64,000 nt of DNA, from NCBI RefSeq assembly GCF_947504215.1, contig NZ_CANNGO010000011.1:1-64000 (forward strand), written 5' to 3'. The translations under genes and the position numbers were made by a program. Below, piece after piece: positions 56,350-64,000 of the stretch. This DNA is from an uncultured Ruegeria sp. Lineage in GTDB: Bacteria; Pseudomonadota; Alphaproteobacteria; Rhodobacterales; Rhodobacteraceae. A model generated the notes under the pieces. It did no database searches and was not told where the DNA came from. It saw nothing but the letters and a program-made list of their open reading frames with translations. Positions within the stretch are counted from its first letter, which is position 1; each line of letters starts with the position of its first letter.

Positions 56350-57125
56350 GGGGCTGCCTCCCTCCCCCGGTTTGCATAGACGAGTGAAAAATGGCCACCG
56401 ATATCTCTCAGCGCGACGCCGACGCGGCCTGCCTGCAAGCACCGTTCATGTTCTTCTGCGTTTGCCAGAAGCGGCACAGTGACCGCATGTCGGTCGTCCT
56501 GATATGTCGGTTGACCAGGCAGAGCCCGAACTAGAACAAATCGCAACGCATCATATTTGCGGATCAATCGCTGAACTGTCAGGCCACATTGTAACAGGTT
56601 CGACAAAGAGAAACTGTTTTGCGGTGACGCCATGGATATTACGGTTTTGCGTCCCAATGTCCGCGCCCGTTCCATGCGATACCCCGTTAGATAGCGTTGC
56701 AGGCCAAGCCCGCGCCGATGCGGCAAGACACCTGTGCCGTCCAAATGCGCAACCAGGGCGAGGTGCGCCTCATCATCTATCCCCAGGTCACGGCCAAAAT
56801 TTTCCGGGTCAGAAGCAGTTGGCAACCCGATGACGGTATATCCGGCCAGCTGGTATCTGAGCCCGGCGTTTTCCCAAAGGCCCCAAACCTCTCCGGCACT
56901 TGTCAGATGCTCAGCGAAGAACGCATCTTTTTCGCGTACGAATGGTGCGGGTTGCTGCGGGCTCTGCTGGTGCAGCTCAGCGTGCAAAGCCGTCAGCCTG
57001 TCCAAATCACCAATATCCATTTTGCGCAGCACCAGACCGTGTGGCAGGGTCCGAGGCCAAGCCCCATGCAAAGGCGCATAGCCCCCGTCCGCGTTGGCCG
57101 GTCCCTGGGACATGGTGGCCATCAT
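56346..57125 (-). CDS. GNAT-family N-acetyltransferase
   Basis: A 259-residue protein with a GNAT acetyl-CoA loop (GVLPHRRGLGLQRYLTGYRM, R-x-x-G-x-G type) and a downstream SMASPQNSFSLSNLLQCGLT segment resembling the Asn-containing strand of the fold. It starts MMATMSQGPANADGG. Both flanking genes overlap it by 4 bases, so it is firmly part of the signalling operon. The acceptor is unknown; it might acetylate the peptide, the export machinery or a signalling partner. Confidence 0.75.
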   Translation of the reverse strand: MMATMSQGPANADGGYAPLHGAWPRTLPHGLVLRKMDIGDLDRLTALHAELHQQSPQQPAPFVREKDAFFAEHLTSAGEVWGLWENAGLRYQLAGYTVIGLPTASDPENFGRDLGIDDEAHLALVAHLDGTGVLPHRRGLGLQRYLTGYRMERARTLGRKTVISMASPQNSFSLSNLLQCGLTVQRLIRKYDALRFVLVRALPGQPTYQDDRHAVTVPLLANAEEHERCLQAGRVGVALRDIGGHFSLVYANRGREAAP

Positions 57126-58264
57126 TCGGTCTCTCCTTCGAGAATGCGGGCAAATTCCAAAATATCCAGTGGCGGGAATACACCGATGCGCAGCGCCACA
57201 TTCATGCGCACGATATAGGTAAACCGTGCAAGAGTGCTGATCGGAATTGTCTCGGGGGCTTCTCCATCCAGAAGGATCCGCTCAATTAGCGATCCGTTGA
57301 GAAGCCCGAGATTGTAATATGGCGTAACCAGCCCAACCAATGCGTCCCCGTCGAGGATTTCGAGCTCGGTGCCGGTAAAGCTTGGGATACCATACGACAG
57401 GGCCTCGCCGATTATGGTTTCCTGGTTGGTTCCAACGAAGTTATCCGGCCCGATATACAGAAACTGTACGTCCTGTGCGGCCATCCGGGCAATCAGCTCT
57501 GGCAAGGTCGAAGGGTCAGGCTGGCCTTCGGAAACTTCCTCTTCGCCGCTGCCAGCCTCGGCTTCAGCGCCGGACTCGCCTAGGGATTCAGCTTGACGCT
57601 CTTTGAGGGGAACCCGGATAGCCACAAGCTCAATGTTGATGTCTTCCCTTTGCGTTAATTCGCCCAGCGCGCGCATGTTCAGGACCGAGTTGTCCTCTCG
57701 TGGATTGAAGATCATCCCAATCCGGTCCACGTCACGATAAGCGAGCATCGCCTTGAGTTGGGATTCCAATGGCACGGTATGCGAACTGCCTGTCAGGTTT
57801 CGCCCACTACCAGCAAAATCCGGCACGATTTTAGACTGAACCGGATAGGATACCATCGTGAAAAGAACCGGTGTTTGCGATGTCGGAAACGCGGCACCTT
57901 TTTCGTCATATGTGCCTACCGCAGCCAAGGTTGCAGATGTCCCCCACGTGTACAGCAGATCGGGCTCCAGCTCTTTCGCCTGCTCAACAAGCCGCACGAA
58001 ACGCGAGCTGTCCCGATCCGCACTGAGGCAGGTAACATTGAATTTCAGATCACGACTATCAAAATAAGCCTGAACCCCTTGCTCGACGGTTGTGGGACCA
58101 CGCCACAAAATCATCACGACATGGGGCACGCCATCGATATGCGGACGCTCGCAAAGGTTTTGCATCTGGTCTTGCGCCTGCAAACTTCCGGTACCGAACA
58201 GCATCGCCAACACCAGGGCACAGCAGTTCACAAGAGCAACGCGTATATCACACAGCCTCAACAT
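57122..58264 (-). CDS. ABC-type periplasmic substrate-binding protein
   Basis: A 380-residue protein with a signal peptide (VNCCALVLAMLFGTGSLQAQ) and the two-lobed fold of the ABC_sub_bind (PF04392-like) family: EPDLLYTWGTSATLAAVGT, TPVLFTMVSYPVQSKIVPDF, DVDRIGMIFNPREDNSVLN. An acidic Glu/Ser/Gly insertion lies near residue 235 (GESGAEAEAGSGEEEVSE). No transporter permease is nearby; it more likely serves as the ligand sensor for the adjacent membrane sensors. It overlaps the MFS fusion gene by 17 bases. Confidence 0.8.
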   Translation of the reverse strand: MLRLCDIRVALVNCCALVLAMLFGTGSLQAQDQMQNLCERPHIDGVPHVVMILWRGPTTVEQGVQAYFDSRDLKFNVTCLSADRDSSRFVRLVEQAKELEPDLLYTWGTSATLAAVGTYDEKGAAFPTSQTPVLFTMVSYPVQSKIVPDFAGSGRNLTGSSHTVPLESQLKAMLAYRDVDRIGMIFNPREDNSVLNMRALGELTQREDINIELVAIRVPLKERQAESLGESGAEAEAGSGEEEVSEGQPDPSTLPELIARMAAQDVQFLYIGPDNFVGTNQETIIGEALSYGIPSFTGTELEILDGDALVGLVTPYYNLGLLNGSLIERILLDGEAPETIPISTLARFTYIVRMNVALRIGVFPPLDILEFARILEGETE

Positions 58265-60482
58265 CGTACCCCCTTGTGCCGCGCGTTTTCAGGTCATCAT
58301 CCTCGGACCGCAAGCCCGAAACCAGGAAGAAGGCCGCAAAACCGGTACCCGTGACAACGGATAACCCGCCTAAAATTGCCGCCGCACCTGCCAGCCCCCA
58401 ATATTGTGACAGAACACCAGCAAGCAGAGGCCCGATGACCGACCCGGCCCGTTCAGTCATGCGATAGATACCCAAGACCCGACCCGGCCCATACGTCTCG
58501 ATCTCCTGTTTTGCCAGAATCGTAAACAAAGCCGATTGCGCCGAAATGCTCATGGCCTGTGCAACGCCAAGGATCAGAACCGACCACGCCACTGCCGAAA
58601 CCGTGGCGCCATAGGCCAAAGGTACCAACCCCCATCCCGTCAGCAGGGCTCCGACGCTCACCATGAAAGCATGCAGCCCGAACCTGTCGCATAGCCGAGA
58701 GAACAGCGACAAAAGGATCAGCGCCGACGCCCCATACAACATCGTGATGCGACCGATTTCATTGCTCGTCGCCCCAATATCGGTCAGGAGCAGGGGGACT
58801 AGGAAGAACAAGAAGCCTGAAAGCAGAAGTTTGGCGGGCAAAGCTGCAAGCAAGGCAGCAACTACAAAGCGCGGCTGGCTCATGCACTCAAAGATAATTT
58901 TGGGTTCAAATCCAAAATGCGTTGACTTGTAAGACTGCGCTTCATCGTTGCGCCCGTCCAACAATCGCATCGCCAGCAGAATGCTGAGCACACCCAACGC
59001 CGCAGCGAGCAAAAGCGCCGGCTTAAAGCCGAACTGTTCTGCCAGAATGCCTCCAATCGCCGGCCCGCAGACATCTGCCGCCATGATGCCGCCCACGAAC
59101 ACAGACATGCCCCGTGTGCGGTTGGCTGTTGTGGTCTGATCTATCGCCTGTCCTTGACATGACAAGAAGCACAAAGCGTAGCCAACCCCTGAAACAGTAC
59201 GGGCCAAAATCAGAACCTCGAGGCTCGGAGCAAAGGCGGTTGCCACAAGGCCGAGGCTGGCAAGTGCGGCCCCTATCATAAAGCCATTCCGGCGCCCGAC
59301 CCGATCGGCCCAGCCAGCCGCAAGCGTTCCGACCACCGCGGCCCCCAACATAAAGGCCGATATCGGAACCGCTATCAGAATGGTGCTGTCAAACCCGTCG
59401 AAACCTTGTGCAGGCCCACTGCCCAGCACTTCCGAGATGAACTGTGGCAGAAACGGTCGCGTCAGCTCTTCAGTCATCACGAACAAGAACGCGGCACCGC
59501 GCACACCCGCCAGGTGGGCTGCCGTGCCAATTTTGTTGCGCCCGCCCTCTACAAACTCGCCAACGGCTCGAAGGCGGGTGCGCATCCGATCCGCATCAGC
59601 GGCGTCAGTAAGGCCGGTTTCAATGCGCGCCTTTGTATCCGCCATCCGAGTCGACAGCGTTTCCAAAAGAGCATTTCCTGCCCGTATCGCACGACGCATG
59701 GAAACCCCTCCCGCCGGTTTTTCCAACCGACGGAAATCTCTGCCCACAAGCGCATTGAGCAGCCTCGCCACCTGTGCCAACGGGCTGCTGATGCTGGCGG
59801 ATGTCACAACCAGCAAAATCTCGACCGCCAACACGACAGCAACAAAGACCATGACCAAGATATCCGCCGCCGCATCTAGCAGCTGCTGCGCGACAAAGGT
59901 TTGGTCAATACGCGTGACGATCTGCCCGAACTCTGTTCCATCAGCGGTCAGCAACGGCAGGACGACAACGCCATCTCCGGTCGTATCACTCTGCGTTAGG
60001 CTTCCCGTTGTGGACATTCCCGGTGACAGCCAGCGCAGCAGTTCGCTTTGCATACCGGCAGGCAAAACCTGCAAACCACGGTCCCGCATACGATCAGGCT
60101 CCGCCTGCTCCGAACCGCTCGATGCTTCGGTATCAACCCCATCTTGGTTAGGATCCGATTGCGCCTGGCCCGAGGCATACATGGCCACGCCACGGGGAGA
60201 CGTCAGAACGATGCTTGAAATGCCGTGGCTACCCTCCAGCGCACGATCAAGATACTCGTCCACCTGCGCCAACGCCTCATAGGGTATCCCCATCGCCACG
60301 GCGCTTTCGATTCTGTCACGCACGCGTTCGGTGACGACCAGCGCATTGGTCTCAAGAATGGGTCGCACATTGCGCTCAAGCAACCCGATCGAGCGAAGCC
60401 CCAAGGCGCTTACGGACACAACCAGACATAGAACCGCCGCCGACAGGATAAAAAGGGTAAAACGTCTGGACATTTGATCCAT
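58248..60482 (-). CDS. Sensor-HAMP domain fused to an MFS transporter
   Basis: A 744-residue chimera. Residues 1-240 are a two-segment sensor like those of histidine kinases (FILSAAVLCLVVSVSALGL, periplasmic loop with GISSIVLTSPRGVAMYASG, then VMVFVAVVLAVEILLVVTS), followed by HAMP-like residues (LLNALVGRDFRRLEKPAGG) and a helical linker. From about residue 330 a 12-segment MFS permease begins (ISAFMLGAAVVGTLAAGWAD, RVGRRNGFMIGAALASLGL), with the family's loop motif GWADRVGRRNG. Receptor-transporter fusions of this kind are unusual. AAGGGGGT precedes the ATG. Overlaps its neighbours by 17 and 3 bases. Confidence 0.8.
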   Translation of the reverse strand: MDQMSRRFTLFILSAAVLCLVVSVSALGLRSIGLLERNVRPILETNALVVTERVRDRIESAVAMGIPYEALAQVDEYLDRALEGSHGISSIVLTSPRGVAMYASGQAQSDPNQDGVDTEASSGSEQAEPDRMRDRGLQVLPAGMQSELLRWLSPGMSTTGSLTQSDTTGDGVVVLPLLTADGTEFGQIVTRIDQTFVAQQLLDAAADILVMVFVAVVLAVEILLVVTSASISSPLAQVARLLNALVGRDFRRLEKPAGGVSMRRAIRAGNALLETLSTRMADTKARIETGLTDAADADRMRTRLRAVGEFVEGGRNKIGTAAHLAGVRGAAFLFVMTEELTRPFLPQFISEVLGSGPAQGFDGFDSTILIAVPISAFMLGAAVVGTLAAGWADRVGRRNGFMIGAALASLGLVATAFAPSLEVLILARTVSGVGYALCFLSCQGQAIDQTTTANRTRGMSVFVGGIMAADVCGPAIGGILAEQFGFKPALLLAAALGVLSILLAMRLLDGRNDEAQSYKSTHFGFEPKIIFECMSQPRFVVAALLAALPAKLLLSGFLFFLVPLLLTDIGATSNEIGRITMLYGASALILLSLFSRLCDRFGLHAFMVSVGALLTGWGLVPLAYGATVSAVAWSVLILGVAQAMSISAQSALFTILAKQEIETYGPGRVLGIYRMTERAGSVIGPLLAGVLSQYWGLAGAAAILGGLSVVTGTGFAAFFLVSGLRSEDDDLKTRGTRGYDVEAV

Positions 60483-61249
60483 CAGGTCACCCCCTTGCCC
60501 GGCTCGGCTACCTGCGCCGGATAGGACAAACGCTGCAACTCTCCGTCCAGATCATCCAGCTCTGTTTGGCTGGTGCGATAGGCTTGCACGGCGCTTTGCG
60601 CCAATTGATCCAGTTGATCGCCATTTACCTCGGCCATCGTCTCGGACGACATGTCATTTTCCAACTGCATCGTCAGCCGGTCCAACCTTTGATCGATACG
60701 CCGCGCGGCCATCAGACTGGCTACTCCGATCACACCGACGCAGGCCGCAAGCAATGCGGCAGCTTCCAAGGCCAAAATGCGGGCGGACTCAGCAAGAATA
60801 CCTTGTGCTCCCCTCGGGTCGTAGGAAACTTCCACACGCCCCACTTCGGCTCCGAATGAGTTGATGATCGGTTCGGATACCGTTGCGATATCTTCTGCCT
60901 GTGCGCCTTCTCGGTCTTCTGTTTGCGACTGCAACGCGAGGATTTCCTGACCATCCTCAGCAATGAGCCGAATGGCCAAAATCTCGGCGTCGGACTCAAG
61001 CTTGTCTTCAATCTGCGCCGATACATTGGATACGATCTCTTCGACCGCGAGGCCAAAATTCACCCCGGTCTCGATATTGGCACGCAGGTCCGTCGCGACA
61101 ATTCTGTAGCGCCCGTCAACCGCCTGAGTGAGTGCGGTGGACAGCTTGGCTATCGTCAAGGCGACTGCCGCGGCCAGAGCAATAGCAAATGCCACCGCCA
61201 GATAGGCGATGAGCCTTGCTGCAAAGCTCCCAACCAGCACACGCATCAT
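60482..61249 (-). CDS. Membrane sensor-like protein without output domain
   Basis: A 255-residue protein with an N-terminal membrane segment (LIAYLAVAFAIALAAAVALT), a periplasmic sensor of ~115 residues (EEIVSNVSAQIEDKLESDAE), a second segment (ALEAAALLAACVGVIGVASL) and a cytoplasmic HAMP-like coiled coil (RRIDQRLDRLTMQLENDM). It ends without a catalytic domain. Resembles the sensor half of the next gene's product, with which it may dimerise. The start is set at ATG 61249, which has AGGAAGG upstream; a GTG at 61276 is the alternative. Confidence 0.65.
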   Translation of the reverse strand: MMRVLVGSFAARLIAYLAVAFAIALAAAVALTIAKLSTALTQAVDGRYRIVATDLRANIETGVNFGLAVEEIVSNVSAQIEDKLESDAEILAIRLIAEDGQEILALQSQTEDREGAQAEDIATVSEPIINSFGAEVGRVEVSYDPRGAQGILAESARILALEAAALLAACVGVIGVASLMAARRIDQRLDRLTMQLENDMSSETMAEVNGDQLDQLAQSAVQAYRTSQTELDDLDGELQRLSYPAQVAEPGKGVT

Positions 61250-61262
61250 TGTCTTCGCCTTC

Positions 61263-61730
61263 CTAATCGCCTTCACGGCCCAACGTTTTGCGCAGACGCA
61301 TCACATTCATATTGCCGGCTCTTTCATAGCTTACGTCGTCCATGACCTGACGAACGAAAAACACGCCTAGCCCGCCAACCTTGCGATGGTCAACATCCAG
61401 CGTCACGTCTGGCTCGACCACGTCCAACGGATTGAAAATCCGGCCATGATCTCTCAACTCACAAATGAGGTCTTCGTTCTGGCGTTGAAGGGCTACCTCA
61501 AGCTGTGACGTCTGCCCCGCGTCAAACCCATAGTTTATGGCGTTGGTGACCAATTCTTCCAACGCAAGCTTTACCTGAAATGCGTCGGCATCAGGCACAT
61601 CCATCGCGGCAAGTGTCCGATCCAGTTGGTCCAGCAAGCCCGGCACAGCCGAAAGTGTGTTGGCGAGCTGGATTTCGGCTTTCAACATCTGAAATGTCAC
61701 CTTCTGATCCATCGGCCAAACAGCGCGCAT
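61263..61730 (-). CDS. Anti-sigma-type serine kinase (RsbW/SpoIIAB-like HATPase)
   Basis: A 155-residue GHKL ATPase. The N-box is LALEELVTNAINYGFDAG (about residues 65-82), the G1 box LRDHGRIFNPLDV and the G2 region VGGLGVFFVRQVMDDVSYE. Proteins of this size bind and phosphorylate STAS antagonists. It is the first gene of the minus-strand operon. An ATG at 61712 is an alternative start; neither has a strong ribosome-binding site. No sigma-B-type target is encoded in the window, so its output partner is unknown. Confidence 0.88.
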   Translation of the reverse strand: MRAVWPMDQKVTFQMLKAEIQLANTLSAVPGLLDQLDRTLAAMDVPDADAFQVKLALEELVTNAINYGFDAGQTSQLEVALQRQNEDLICELRDHGRIFNPLDVVEPDVTLDVDHRKVGGLGVFFVRQVMDDVSYERAGNMNVMRLRKTLGREGD

Positions 61731-61828
61731 TATTCACAATTTTGTGCTTGCTTCTATTTTAGATTGTATAGCTTCCCCCAAATGACAGCTAGAAGAATTT
61801 TCAAACATCCCTCTAGGAGCGCTCAGTT

Positions 61829-62908
61829 GTGCAAATCGGTTCGTCAAAAGCCTACTCTCGGAACGCTCATTGGTCGCCCGCGCAGCCCGGAACGGTGTTC
61901 GCCGCGCAATCCGACAGAATCCTTTCGGCCATCGCAAAGCATCCAGCGATGACGCAAACCCCTCTAATCGCAGACGAGCACAACAGCGACGGGCATGTAA
62001 CATGCTGGATCAAGAATGAAGGCAAACGCTTTGCGGATGAGGGCCTATCCTGCTTCAAGGCGCTCGGTGTTCTTGGGGTACTGGCCGCAAAGCCGGACCT
62101 GGCAAACGCGGACAGGTTCGTCTGCGCGTCCGATGGCAACCATGGTCGCGCTGTTGCATGGGCCGCGCAAGGTCTGGGCGTTGCCGCGACCGTGTTTATG
62201 CCTGCATCCGTGCCGCAAGAAAACTTTGATCGGATCACGCAGTTTGGCGCGCGGACTGTGGCGGTCGAAGGTGGTTATGACCGGGCGATTGCAGATGCCG
62301 CCGAAGACGCCCATCGCACGGGCGCTGTCGAATTTTCCGACACAGGCCGTCCGGGATGCGAGGAAATCCCCTATCTGACGCTCTTTGGCTATGGACGGAT
62401 CGTAGACGAAATCCTCGACCAAATGCCATCACCACCGACACATGTCCTGGTACCAGCGGGTGTTGGTTCATTGGCGGCTGGCGTAGTGGCGCGGTTTGCC
62501 ACCAGACTGGGTGCGGAGATGCCTCGCATTATCACCGCCGAACCGCTTCACGTAGCGCCTGTTGTCGCCAGTTTGGAGGCTGGGGATATTAGGAGCGTTC
62601 CCGAAGGAGCCACGACCTCGATGGCTTGTCTCGCGTGCGAGACACCGTCCAGCGTGGCTTGGGAAATCCTGCGTGACGGACTTTTTGGCGCCGTGGCCAT
62701 TTCCGACCTCGTAGCTCTCAAAGCAATGAATGATCTTCAGTCTTCTCATGCCACATCCGCGGTTTTCACCCAACCATCCGGGGCGGCTGCCTTCGCAGGG
62801 TTGCAGGAAATCCTCTCAGATTCAGTTCTGCGTACCAACGCCGGACTCGATGGAGAGGCCAATGTGGTCTCTCTCGTGACCGAAGGACCGTCTCTGGTGT
62901 CCGGATAG
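61829..62908 (+). CDS. PLP-dependent diaminopropionate ammonia-lyase-like enzyme
   Basis: A 359-residue fold-type II PLP enzyme. The PLP lysine is in EGLSCFKALGVLGVL, the substrate loop in CASDGNHGRAVAWAAQGLG, and the phosphate-binding glycine loop in VLVPAGVGSLAAGVV; the C-terminal serine motif is VTEGPSLVSG. Family members split 2,3-diaminopropionate into pyruvate and ammonia. The start is GTG 61829, supported by TAGGAGC 8 bases upstream. It is divergent from the RsbW-like kinase (98-base gap) and 265 bases before the precursor. Whether it belongs to the RiPP pathway is open. Confidence 0.8.
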   Translation: MQIGSSKAYSRNAHWSPAQPGTVFAAQSDRILSAIAKHPAMTQTPLIADEHNSDGHVTCWIKNEGKRFADEGLSCFKALGVLGVLAAKPDLANADRFVCASDGNHGRAVAWAAQGLGVAATVFMPASVPQENFDRITQFGARTVAVEGGYDRAIADAAEDAHRTGAVEFSDTGRPGCEEIPYLTLFGYGRIVDEILDQMPSPPTHVLVPAGVGSLAAGVVARFATRLGAEMPRIITAEPLHVAPVVASLEAGDIRSVPEGATTSMACLACETPSSVAWEILRDGLFGAVAISDLVALKAMNDLQSSHATSAVFTQPSGAAAFAGLQEILSDSVLRTNAGLDGEANVVSLVTEGPSLVSG

Positions 62909-63000
62909 GCGCAACCTTTGCTTAGGATCATTCGCGATTTTTCCTGGTTAGTCGAAACGGGTTTGCCACACCATGCAGACGGCGGCTGCGTTCACTGTGC

Positions 63001-63015
63001 GCCCGATGATCGGGC
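63001..63015. promoter_or_regulatory. Perfect palindrome upstream of the precursor promoter
   Basis: GCCCGATGATCGGGC is a perfect 7-1-7 inverted repeat lying 30 bases before the putative -35 element of the precursor gene. The position suits an operator for a dimeric activator or repressor; no adjacent regulator gene is obvious. Confidence 0.45.
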
Positions 63016-63044
63016 AAGAACATTCGGCTTTCAAATTACGACGC

Positions 63045-63072
63045 TTGATTTTTGATGGGTCCTCGGTACAAT
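63045..63072 (+). promoter_or_regulatory. Putative sigma-70 promoter of the precursor gene
   Basis: TTGATT (63045-63050) and TACAAT (63067-63072) with a 16-base spacer, about 100 bases before the precursor ATG. The region is distinctly more AT-rich than its flanks. The leader RNA of about 95 bases could carry translational control. Confidence 0.5.
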
Positions 63073-63173
63073 TTATTCGTGTGAAAAGAACAAGGCCATT
63101 TGGTTTAGTTGTGCGTCCGGTCACGGACCCGGTATTTATTTACTCGTGGCAAAACATGAGAAGGGACAATTCA

Positions 63174-63503
63174 ATGAGTGTCGAAGACCTGAAGGAATAT
63201 GCACGCCGGTGTGCAAGCGACCCCGATTTGCGGGCCAAGGCGAAAGAGATTGGCGCCACCGATCTGGACGGCCAGATTGCACATGCCGCATCCATGGGTC
63301 TGACTTGGACCAAGGAAGACATGGCCGCCTTCCAGGAAGAACTCCAAGCCGATGGCGAGCTTGGCGAAGATGATCTGGAAAAAGTTGCCGGTGGTGTTGT
63401 GACCACCACGGCCGCGGCTGCAGCAGCCGTTGTTGGCGCAGCGGCAGCCGTTGTTGGCACAGCCGCTGCAGTAACGTCGGCCTCGACCGGTAGCGGTTGG
63501 TAA
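63174..63503 (+). CDS. RiPP precursor with Nif11-type leader (proteusin-like)
   Basis: A 109-residue precursor. The leader (1-74) has the Nif11-type pattern: EDLKEYARRCASDPDLRAKA, MGLTWTKEDMAAFQEEL, and ends DLEKVAGG, a double-glycine site suited to the C39 transporter. The 35-residue core runs V75-W109: VVTTT, six Ala, VVG, four Ala, VVG, T, three Ala, V, then TSASTGSGW. It contains no Cys, Asp, Glu, Lys or Arg; targets for modification are Thr, Ser, Gly, the repeated VVG units and the C-terminal Trp. The ATG at 63174 follows AGAAGGGAC; the frame upstream (62973) lacks such support. Promoter and terminator make it a monocistronic gene. Confidence 0.9.
   Translation: MSVEDLKEYARRCASDPDLRAKAKEIGATDLDGQIAHAASMGLTWTKEDMAAFQEELQADGELGEDDLEKVAGGVVTTTAAAAAAVVGAAAAVVGTAAAVTSASTGSGW
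63423..63458 (+). repeat. Tandem repeat inside the core-peptide coding region
   Basis: GCAGCCGTTGTTGGC occurs at 63423-63437 and again at 63444-63458, a 21-base (7-residue) period encoding AAVVG with Ala-rich spacers. The identity at DNA level suggests recent internal duplication of the core. Confidence 0.75.
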
Positions 63504-63524
63504 CCTGACAGACAGACAGTTTGT

Positions 63525-63552
63525 AAAGGGCGGAGCACATCCGCCCTTTTTT
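63525..63552 (+). terminator. Rho-independent terminator of the precursor gene
   Basis: AAAGGGCGGA pairs with TCCGCCCTTT (63540-63549) around a GCACA loop, and a run of six T follows the GC stem. It starts 22 bases after the precursor stop. Confidence 0.85.
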
Positions 63553-63659
63553 ATGACCCAAGAATAGACTCTGCCTCGGGTTGCAAAACTCAATGCGTCT
63601 CCGTCAGAGCCAAAGCCCGACATCGGCCACCAGCTACTCGATAACTGGTTCACCTCTAC

Positions 63660-64000
63660 TCAGGCATCCGAGGCGGCGAGCGGGCGTGTATGCGGCGTGT
63701 GAGCAGGCATGATCCATTCGCCACGCTCATCGATTGCCAACAAATTGCGGATCGCAGGGAGGGCGGCAATGGGCGTCGCCTTTGGCGGGCCGTCATAAGC
63801 CAATTGATAGGAATTGTACCCGCGCATCATGGTCAGATTTCTCTGTGCCTGTGTGCGCAGGTCTGCGCCGGAACACGATGAGCCACCAACATTCAGACCA
63901 CCGGGATTGTCCAATGTCTGGCCCCATTCCATAAGCACCCCGTTGCTGTTCTGCAACAAGGCGCGCAGCCAGCCGACATAATCCTGCGACCGCTTATCCA
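63660..64000 (-). CDS. Unidentified protein, C-terminal part (runs off the window)
   Basis: The frame is open to the window edge, so only the last ~113 residues are present (from DKRSQDYVGWLRALLQNSNG to PHTRPLAASDA). It includes SSCSGADLRTQAQRNLTMMR and NSYQLAYDGPPKATPIAAL. No family recognised. It converges on the precursor gene. Confidence 0.6.
   Translation of the reverse strand, partial: DKRSQDYVGWLRALLQNSNGVLMEWGQTLDNPGGLNVGGSSCSGADLRTQAQRNLTMMRGYNSYQLAYDGPPKATPIAALPAIRNLLAIDERGEWIMPAHTPHTRPLAASDA

Noticed and set aside
62973..63173. N-terminal extension of the RiPP precursor
   Set aside because: The frame is open but overlaps the promoter and palindrome, lacks a ribosome-binding site, and the Nif11 leader starts at the ATG with the AGAAGGGAC site.

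Overview
The window looks like accessory chromosomal DNA of a marine alphaproteobacterium of the Roseobacter/Rhodobacteraceae type. This is inferred from the moderately high GC, the gene styles (RTX-Hint protein, DUF1127 protein next to a LysR gene, ECF/anti-sigma pair) and the protein sequences, not from any rRNA marker. No rRNA, tRNA, CRISPR array or prophage was seen. Fragments of IS3- and IS6-family elements at 0.1-0.7, 7.1 and 35.8 kb point to a region with a history of insertion.

Left part (0-9.4 kb): an IS3-family remnant; a two-gene unit pairing a large uncharacterised protein with a LodB/QhpG-like flavoprotein; a LysR regulator divergent from an aldo/keto reductase; an IS6 remnant; and an RTX-repeat protein ending in a Hint domain. 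From 9.5 to 27.2 kb one minus-strand operon with overlapping or nearly touching genes encodes two small membrane proteins, two paralogous trypsin-like peptidases with unusual cysteine runs, a DUF6603-like protein and three very large proteins of unknown function. I know of no described system with this composition.

Middle (27.4-35.9 kb): a DUF1127 protein, a LysR regulator, a frameshifted small gene, and an ECF sigma/anti-sigma pair flanked by a secreted subtilase and by a hydrolase / P-loop protein / degenerate ABC protein operon. The same promoter signature, GGAATAA-N14-CGTTGT, precedes the subtilase, the sigma operon and the hydrolase operon, so this looks like a self-contained ECF regulon.

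Right part (36-63.5 kb): a large RiPP (ribosomally made, modified peptide) locus. A 109-residue precursor with a Nif11-type leader ending in a double glycine and a cysteine-free Ala/Val/Thr/Gly-rich core lies at 63.2 kb with its own promoter, palindrome and terminator. Export is by an NHLM-type set: a HlyD-like protein, a C39 peptidase-ABC transporter and a second ABC transporter. Modification candidates are a radical SAM protein (PoyD-like epimerase is my best guess), a YcaO-TfuA pair and two sulfotransferases. Two M23 proteins, a HECAH metallopeptidase-like protein and one unknown protein fill the locus. The modification genes sit at the end of a ten-gene minus-strand run that starts with an RsbW-like kinase, continues through membrane sensors (one fused to an MFS transporter), a periplasmic binding protein and a GNAT enzyme, and includes a HAMP-PP2C phosphatase. 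A STAS antagonist lies elsewhere in the locus. Together these are the parts of a partner-switching signalling module wired to RiPP production. The window ends in the C-terminal part of an unidentified minus-strand gene.
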